From CAZNMF01 sp964573795 (lineage in GTDB: Bacteria > Acidobacteriota > Vicinamibacteria > Vicinamibacterales > SCN-69-37), in the NCBI GenBank assembly GCA_964573795.1, contig CAZNMF010000272.1, forward strand, positions 1-9,277: a stretch of DNA of 9,277 bases, given 5' to 3'. Under the pieces are notes generated by a model, which was not told the origin of the DNA, made no database searches, and was given only the letters and a program-made list of their open reading frames with translations. How positions within the stretch are numbered: the stretch's first letter is position 1; each line of letters opens with the position of its first letter. Below, piece by piece: positions 4,846 to 9,277 of the stretch. A program made the translations under genes and the position numbers.

Positions 4846-7563
4846 CTATCCAGAGAGGAACCCGATCCCTTTCCGCCGCTCGAGCCGATCGAGGATGTCC
4901 GACGCCCAGGCCAGAACGTCGCGGCCGGCTACGCGCCGCCGCAGCGCCTGCATCCGCCGGCGCCGCTCCCACACCGGCATCTCGATCGCGCGGGCAATGG
5001 CGGCCGTGAACCCGCGTTCGTCGTAGGGATTGATGATCAGCGCCTCGGCGAGCTCGTGCGCCGCGCCGGCCAGCTCGCTCAGGATCAACACGCCGTCGAG
5101 ATCCTCACGCGCGGCGACGAACTCCTTCGCGACGAGGTTCATGCCGTCGTGCAGCGATGACACGACGCAGAAGTCGGCGAGCCGATAGAGCGCGACGAGA
5201 TCGGGCAGCTGGAACGTGTCCTTGATGTAGCGGATCGGCATGCGGTGCGCGCCATCGCCGAGCTCGTCGTTGACCTTGGCGACGAGATCGTCGATCTCGG
5301 CGGCGATCTCGGCGTAGCCGGGCACGTCGCTGCGCGACGGCACGCCGATCTGCACGAACACGAAACGCTCGGCGAGCCCCGGCGTCTCGCGCAGCAGCCG
5401 CGCGATCGCCCCGATGCGCTCCGGAATGCCCTTCGTGTAATCGAGCCGATCGACGCCCACGCCGACGAACTTGCCGTCGAGCTCGAGCTCGGCGGACAGC
5501 CGGGCCATCTCCGGCTCGAGCTGGCCTTCGCTCAAGATCGTCGAGATGCGATCGAAGTCCGCGCCGATCGGAATCGACACGACGCGGACCGCGTGGTCCG
5601 CGTAGAAGACCGTGTCGCCGGACACGGCGCCGCCCAGCTCCTCGATGACGGCGGACAGGAAATTGCGCGTGTCGCGCGGCACCTGGAACGCGAGCAGATC
5701 GTTGCTCAGCAGGCCTTCGAGGATCTCGCGCCGCCACGGACAGATGTGGAGTCGATCGACATCCGGCCACGGGATGTGCCAGAACAGCGCGCTGCGCAGC
5801 GACGGCCGCCGCTCTCGCAGATATCCGGCGGCGAGCGACAGGTGGTAGTCGTTGAAGAACACGGAGGCTTCCGGCGGCGCCTCGAACGCGACGGCGTCGG
5901 CAAACAGCCGGTTGACGTCCTGATACGCGCGCCAGTCCTCGTCGCGGAACTGCGGCCGCACGTGCGCCTGATGGCACAGCGGCCACAAGGCGCTGTTCGA
6001 GAATCCGGCGTAGTAGTGCTCGACCTGCTCGTGCGTCAGCCACAGGCGCCGCAGGCGATACGCGGGCGCGTCGGGCGGCACCTCCACCGAGTCGTGCTCG
6101 TCGACGACGAGCGCGTCGGCGTCGCCGCTGCCGTGGGCGATCCACACGCCGCCGCGCTCGCGCATGAGCGCGTCGAGCGCGACCGACACGCCGCCGGGCG
6201 TGGGCTTCGCGACGATCGCCCCCGTCGCCTCGTCGCGCTGGTGCACCCAGGGCTCGCGATTGGACACGACGACGAGCCCGCCCCCGGCGCGGCCGATCTC
6301 GCCGGCCTGCGACAGCGCGGCGCGAAACAGAATCGGCCCGGCGAGCTGATTGATCGCCACGACCGCGACGACGAGCGCCTCGAGCCGGGAGCCCCAGTCC
6401 GACGGCCCGGCCGACACGGCGGCCGCCAGGCTCAACGTCACGCCCGCCGTCGGCAGCAGCGCGCGCCACAACATCGTCGTCTCCGGCGAGCGCGTGCCCA
6501 TCAGCGCATCGCCGGCGTGCGTGCCGACGTGGAAGCCGACGAGCCGCAGCGCGCTGAGCCCCAGGGCGAACAGGCCGAACGTCGCAATCAGCTCGACGTG
6601 GATGGCGGCGCCCGTCGCCGCGAAGAACAGGATGAGGACCGGCATCGCGCCGTACTCGATCGCGTCGTGCAGCACGTCGGCCGCCTCGGCGCGCACGTTC
6701 TGCACGACGAGGCCGGCAGCCAGGCCGGTCAGGAACGGCTCGAACCCGAACAGATCGGCGAAACCGCTCAGCGCCGCGCACAGCGTGAGCAGCACGACGG
6801 TGACCTCGCGTCCCACGTAGCGCAGATAGAGCGTGAACGCGGCGCCCATGAGCGCGCCGAACGCGACGGATCCGCCGAGCGTCCACACGGCGCCGCCGAC
6901 CAGGAGCCATGCGCTGCGATCCGGCACGCCGAACACCGCACGCGCGCCTTCGAGACACGCGACGAGCAGGACGACCGTCACGACCTCGAGCACGACCACG
7001 ACTTCGGTCGACAGGTCCGACAGCGGTCCGCGCGCGCGCGCCTCCGTGATGACCGCAATGGTGATCGCAGGCGAGGTGCCGAGCAGCAGCGTCGCCGTGA
7101 GCGCCACCGCCGCCCATCGCTGAATGCCGGCCAGCTCGGGCGCGATCGGCAGCCATCGCCACGCGACGAAGATCGCCACCGCCATCGCCAGCCACGCGAT
7201 CACGGTCGTCATCGCGACGAGCGCGAGCACCCGGTTCAGACGCAGGCGAAAGCGCCGGAAATTGATGTGGAGGCCGGCGACGACGGCGATGATGATGACG
7301 GCGAAGCGGGCGGCGGCCTGGAGATCGCGCGCCATCGGCTCGCTGATGATGTTGGCGACGGCCGGCCCGCAAATCAGGCCGATCGCGAGATAGCCCGTCA
7401 TCCTCGGCAGGCGCACGAACTCGCACAGCCAGCCGACAATCGCCGACGCGAGCAACGTGAGTCCGAGGGCGAGCGCCGAGGCGTTCGCGCCGGCTTGACC
7501 GAAACGGGAGACGACCAGCCACGCAAGGACGGCGGCAATCGCGCACGCGATCGCTCGTCTCAT
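4846..7563 (-). CDS. otsA: Fusion: CPA2-type antiporter-like membrane domain + trehalose-6-phosphate synthase (GT20)
   Basis: One uninterrupted 905-residue frame holds two full domains. Residues 1-415 are a polytopic membrane domain with about 12 hydrophobic segments and the signatures of CPA2/Na_H_Exchanger antiporters: LPRMTGYLAIGLICGP (52-67), LGTSPAITIAVITEA (161-175), a buried acidic helix with Glu187 and Glu193, GFEPFLTGLAAGLVV (273-287), MPVLILFFAATGAAI (307-321) and RLVGFHVGTHAG (340-351). After a short linker, residues 428-905 are a GT20 synthase making trehalose-6-phosphate from UDP- or ADP-glucose and glucose-6-phosphate: SNREP (434-438), YYAGFSNSALWPLCH (517-531), NDYHL (571-575), FWHIPWP (594-600), PIGAD (665-669), VDRLDYTKGI (704-713), QIGVPSR (738-744), HDGMNLVAKEF (805-815). 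The catalytic Arg705, Lys711, Asp806 and Glu814 equivalents are present, so the enzyme looks active. ATG 7563 forms an ATGA overlap with the preceding antiporter stop. The synthase domain should face the cytoplasm. GT20 relatives include glucosylglycerol-phosphate synthase; the adjacent otsB favours trehalose. Confidence 0.92.
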   Translation of the reverse strand: MRRAIACAIAAVLAWLVVSRFGQAGANASALALGLTLLASAIVGWLCEFVRLPRMTGYLAIGLICGPAVANIISEPMARDLQAAARFAVIIIAVVAGLHINFRRFRLRLNRVLALVAMTTVIAWLAMAVAIFVAWRWLPIAPELAGIQRWAAVALTATLLLGTSPAITIAVITEARARGPLSDLSTEVVVVLEVVTVVLLVACLEGARAVFGVPDRSAWLLVGGAVWTLGGSVAFGALMGAAFTLYLRYVGREVTVVLLTLCAALSGFADLFGFEPFLTGLAAGLVVQNVRAEAADVLHDAIEYGAMPVLILFFAATGAAIHVELIATFGLFALGLSALRLVGFHVGTHAGDALMGTRSPETTMLWRALLPTAGVTLSLAAAVSAGPSDWGSRLEALVVAVVAINQLAGPILFRAALSQAGEIGRAGGGLVVVSNREPWVHQRDEATGAIVAKPTPGGVSVALDALMRERGGVWIAHGSGDADALVVDEHDSVEVPPDAPAYRLRRLWLTHEQVEHYYAGFSNSALWPLCHQAHVRPQFRDEDWRAYQDVNRLFADAVAFEAPPEASVFFNDYHLSLAAGYLRERRPSLRSALFWHIPWPDVDRLHICPWRREILEGLLSNDLLAFQVPRDTRNFLSAVIEELGGAVSGDTVFYADHAVRVVSIPIGADFDRISTILSEGQLEPEMARLSAELELDGKFVGVGVDRLDYTKGIPERIGAIARLLRETPGLAERFVFVQIGVPSRSDVPGYAEIAAEIDDLVAKVNDELGDGAHRMPIRYIKDTFQLPDLVALYRLADFCVVSSLHDGMNLVAKEFVAAREDLDGVLILSELAGAAHELAEALIINPYDERGFTAAIARAIEMPVWERRRRMQALRRRVAGRDVLAWASDILDRLERRKGIGFLSG

Positions 7564-8756
7564 CGGCCCGCCTTGTGCCGCCAGTGCGGCACGACCGCCA
7601 GCGCGAACAACTCGAACGCGGCCGTCCCAATCGCGACGGTCGACAGCAGCACGTCGCCCATCGCGGGCGGCAGCACCTGACGGAAGTTCAACGCGAAAGC
7701 CACGGCCAGCACGCCGGGCGGCATCAGAAACGCCGCGAGATCGGACGCGCGCACGTCCACGAGCGGCGCGGAGAGCCACGCGCCGGCGACCTTGCCGGCC
7801 AGACGGAACAGCAGATACGGCGGCAGCAGCCAGAAGGCCATCGTCGTCACGGTGGACTGGGCGCCCGCGGCGACGAGCAGCAGCACGACGAGCGGATGCT
7901 GGACCTTGCGAAGGTCCGCATCGACGATGCGATCGGCGCGGCCCGGCGCCACGGTCCACACGAAGCCGGCGACAAGGCCGACCGCCAGCGGCGAGACGCG
8001 CATGTACGCCGCAGCCCCGCCGGCGAGGGCGAGCGTGCCGAGCACGAACACCACGCGCTCGGGGCCCGACTCGGCCCGCTCGAACACCAGCCAGCCGATC
8101 GCGCCGGCGGCGAGCCCGATGAGCAGCGGCGCCACCAGCCGGGCAACGGCCTGCGATCGATCGGGCGTCGACAACACGGCGAATGCAATGACCGCGAGCA
8201 CGATGGGCAGCACGTCGTCGAGATCGGCCACGCGTGTCGCCACCGCCGCGGCCGATTCCGAGTCCGGATCGGCCGACGTCGCCGACGACGCGGACGCGCA
8301 CAGCCCGAGCGCGAGCGAGAATCCGACAATCGACACGTCGATCGGCACGCGCGTCGCGTGCACGAAGTACATCGTCGCGGCCGTGACCGCGCCCGTCGTG
8401 ATCGCGCTCTCGAGGCTCGCGGCCAGAAACAACCGCGCCGCGCGCTGGATCTCGCGTCCGAGCGCCACGCCCACGAGCACCCCGAGCACGGTGAGCGCGA
8501 TCGTCACCGCGAGATCGAGACGCGTCATCAGCCGCGGCGAGAACCAGCCGAGCGCGTGCGGGCCGAGCACGAAGCCGAGCAGCAGAAACGCGACCGCGGG
8601 CGTCAACGACGGGGCCAGGCCGAGCGCGGAGCGCCGGCGCAGCAACGAGAGCAGCCACTCGAGCGCGGACGGCGGCTTCGGCACGCCGAGCCGGCGATCC
8701 AGCGGATCGAGCCCGCCGAACTCGCGCCGCTGAATGTCGGGCCCCACTGGCGTCAC
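7560..8756 (-). CDS. CPA2-type cation:proton antiporter-like membrane protein
   Basis: This 398-residue protein has a hydrophilic N-terminus of about 30-45 residues followed by about 11 hydrophobic segments. Antiporter-like features: AVAFLLLGFVLGPHALG (54-70), a small-residue stretch CASASSATSAD (153-163) where the family has its broken helix, an Asp-rich VADLDDVLPIVLAVIAF (176-192) that would supply the ion/proton-binding carboxylates, SPLAVGLVAGFVWTV (255-269), HPLVVLLLVAAGAQS (287-301) and RLAGKVAGAW (318-327), matching the conserved R-x2-GK-x2-G of CPA2 proteins. It probably exchanges Na+ or K+ for protons across the inner membrane; the ion cannot be told from sequence. GTG at 8756 is chosen because it overlaps the upstream stop (GTGA) and has AAGGG about 9 nt before it; the frame is open further upstream only inside the neighbouring gene. 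Its stop overlaps the fusion gene start (ATGA), so the two membrane proteins are tightly coupled. Confidence 0.85.
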   Translation of the reverse strand: MTPVGPDIQRREFGGLDPLDRRLGVPKPPSALEWLLSLLRRRSALGLAPSLTPAVAFLLLGFVLGPHALGWFSPRLMTRLDLAVTIALTVLGVLVGVALGREIQRAARLFLAASLESAITTGAVTAATMYFVHATRVPIDVSIVGFSLALGLCASASSATSADPDSESAAAVATRVADLDDVLPIVLAVIAFAVLSTPDRSQAVARLVAPLLIGLAAGAIGWLVFERAESGPERVVFVLGTLALAGGAAAYMRVSPLAVGLVAGFVWTVAPGRADRIVDADLRKVQHPLVVLLLVAAGAQSTVTTMAFWLLPPYLLFRLAGKVAGAWLSAPLVDVRASDLAAFLMPPGVLAVAFALNFRQVLPPAMGDVLLSTVAIGTAAFELFALAVVPHWRHKAGR

Positions 8757-9277
8757 TGCGTGCCGCCCTTCGACTTGAGCTGGCCGACGAGGGCTTCCAG
8801 CGTCTCCGGCGGGACGATCCACGTCGTGTCCATCGAGGTCGTCACCAGGCCGATCAGCCGTCCGTTGACCCCGAACACCAGCTCGCCCGATCGCAGATCG
8901 GCGTGTCCGGACGCGCGCAAGAGCGGCTGCGGCCACGTGGCTTCCGACACCGCGTCGATGCGACCGATGAAGGCCGGATCGACGCTCAGGCCGCCCGGTG
9001 ACGCGCCGACGACGGCGACGTACGCGCGGCCGACGAAGCCCTTCAGCGCGCCGGCAAAACCGTCGGGAAAGCTGAGCGTCGAGGGCACGCGCACGAGCGC
9101 GGTCTGTGTGCGCGCATCCGCGGCGACGAGCTCGACGGGGCCGTCGAGATCGAGGCCCGACACGGGCTTCCAGCCGTCCGGCACGTACGCGATGGCCGTG
9201 TCGCTGCCGACGCGGAGCGCGGGCGTCCAGCGCGACGGCGGCGGCGCCGGCGCGGCGGGCGGAGGCGCCCCGCGGCG
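8753..9277 (-). CDS. Probable secreted protein with degenerate trypsin-like fold (partial, N-terminus beyond right edge)
   Basis: The frame is open to the window edge and gives the last 174 residues; the real start is off the window. A Pro/Ala-rich linker (visible residues 4-14) leads into SRWTPALRVGSDTAIAYVP, then VELVAADARTQTALVRVP (48-65), which resembles the Asp-bearing strand of DegP/trypsin-like proteases (V-x-D-x-A-LLRV). Near the C-terminus, DLRSGELVFGVNGRLIGLVT (127-146) resembles the region around the catalytic serine followed by nGxliGlvT. The GNSGGP motif is degraded to RSGE, so protease activity is doubtful, and the catalytic histidine would lie off the window. The fold assignment is inference from pattern only. 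Its stop overlaps the antiporter start (GTGA), placing it in the same operon as the membrane and trehalose genes. A periplasmic sensing or scaffolding role is possible but unproven. Confidence 0.6.
   Translation of the reverse strand, partial: RRGAPPPAAPAPPPSRWTPALRVGSDTAIAYVPDGWKPVSGLDLDGPVELVAADARTQTALVRVPSTLSFPDGFAGALKGFVGRAYVAVVGASPGGLSVDPAFIGRIDAVSEATWPQPLLRASGHADLRSGELVFGVNGRLIGLVTTSMDTTWIVPPETLEALVGQLKSKGGTQ

Noticed and set aside
3081..5009. 642-residue plus-strand open frame
   Set aside because: It runs antisense across mqnD, otsB and the end of the synthase gene, has shadow composition and spans several real gene boundaries.
7028..7042. Alternating GC run (gcgcgcgcgcg) as a possible Z-DNA or repeat element
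   Set aside because: It lies within coding sequence for Ala/Arg codons, and such runs are common in DNA of this composition.
5245..7680. 811-residue plus-strand open frame opposite the fusion gene
   Set aside because: It is an Arg/Asp/His/Ala-rich antisense reading of a GC-rich gene, with no recognisable domain. The minus strand holds clear enzyme motifs over the same bases.
7564..8658. Upstream extension of the fusion frame to a 1270-residue protein
   Set aside because: The extra 365 residues are an Arg/Ala-rich out-of-frame reading of the neighbouring antiporter gene; the ATGA overlap and membrane-protein start at 7563 fit far better.

Overview
The window is a GC-rich bacterial segment in which every supportable gene lies on the minus strand, so transcription runs from the right edge to the left edge. 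The futalosine-route menaquinone genes, the Arg/Ala-rich high-GC coding style and the type of quinolinate synthase point to a Gram-negative-like soil lineage. Acidobacteriota (Vicinamibacteria-like) is my best guess, by inference only. I see no tRNA, rRNA, CRISPR array, insertion sequence or phage gene.

Right part (about 4023-9277), a trehalose/ion-transport block in transcription order: (1) the C-terminal part of a probable secreted protein with a degenerate trypsin-like fold (8753-9277, cut by the window edge); (2) a CPA2-type cation:proton antiporter-like membrane protein (7560-8756), joined to gene 1 by a GTGA overlap; (3) a 905-residue protein (4846-7563), joined to gene 2 by an ATGA overlap, in which a complete antiporter-like membrane domain is fused in frame to a complete GT20 trehalose-6-phosphate synthase; (4) a trehalose-6-phosphate phosphatase (4023-4790). 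The last two enzymes would make trehalose from UDP-glucose and glucose-6-phosphate. The physical link between an ion-transport domain and compatible-solute synthesis suggests an osmotic or pH stress module, and it is the most unusual thing here.

Middle part (998-3956), a menaquinone block: mqnD, then a secreted SH3-domain protein overlapping it by one base (TGATG), then mqnE five bases further on. MqnE makes aminodeoxyfutalosine and MqnD releases 1,4-dihydroxy-6-naphthoate. mqnA, mqnB and mqnC are not in the window. A strong hairpin followed by a T run lies just after mqnE and probably ends this transcript.

Left part (1-867): the N-terminal 289 residues of quinolinate synthase NadA (NAD biosynthesis), cut by the left edge and preceded by the terminator and a small dyad.

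Long plus-strand open frames opposite these genes are high-GC antisense shadows and were left out.
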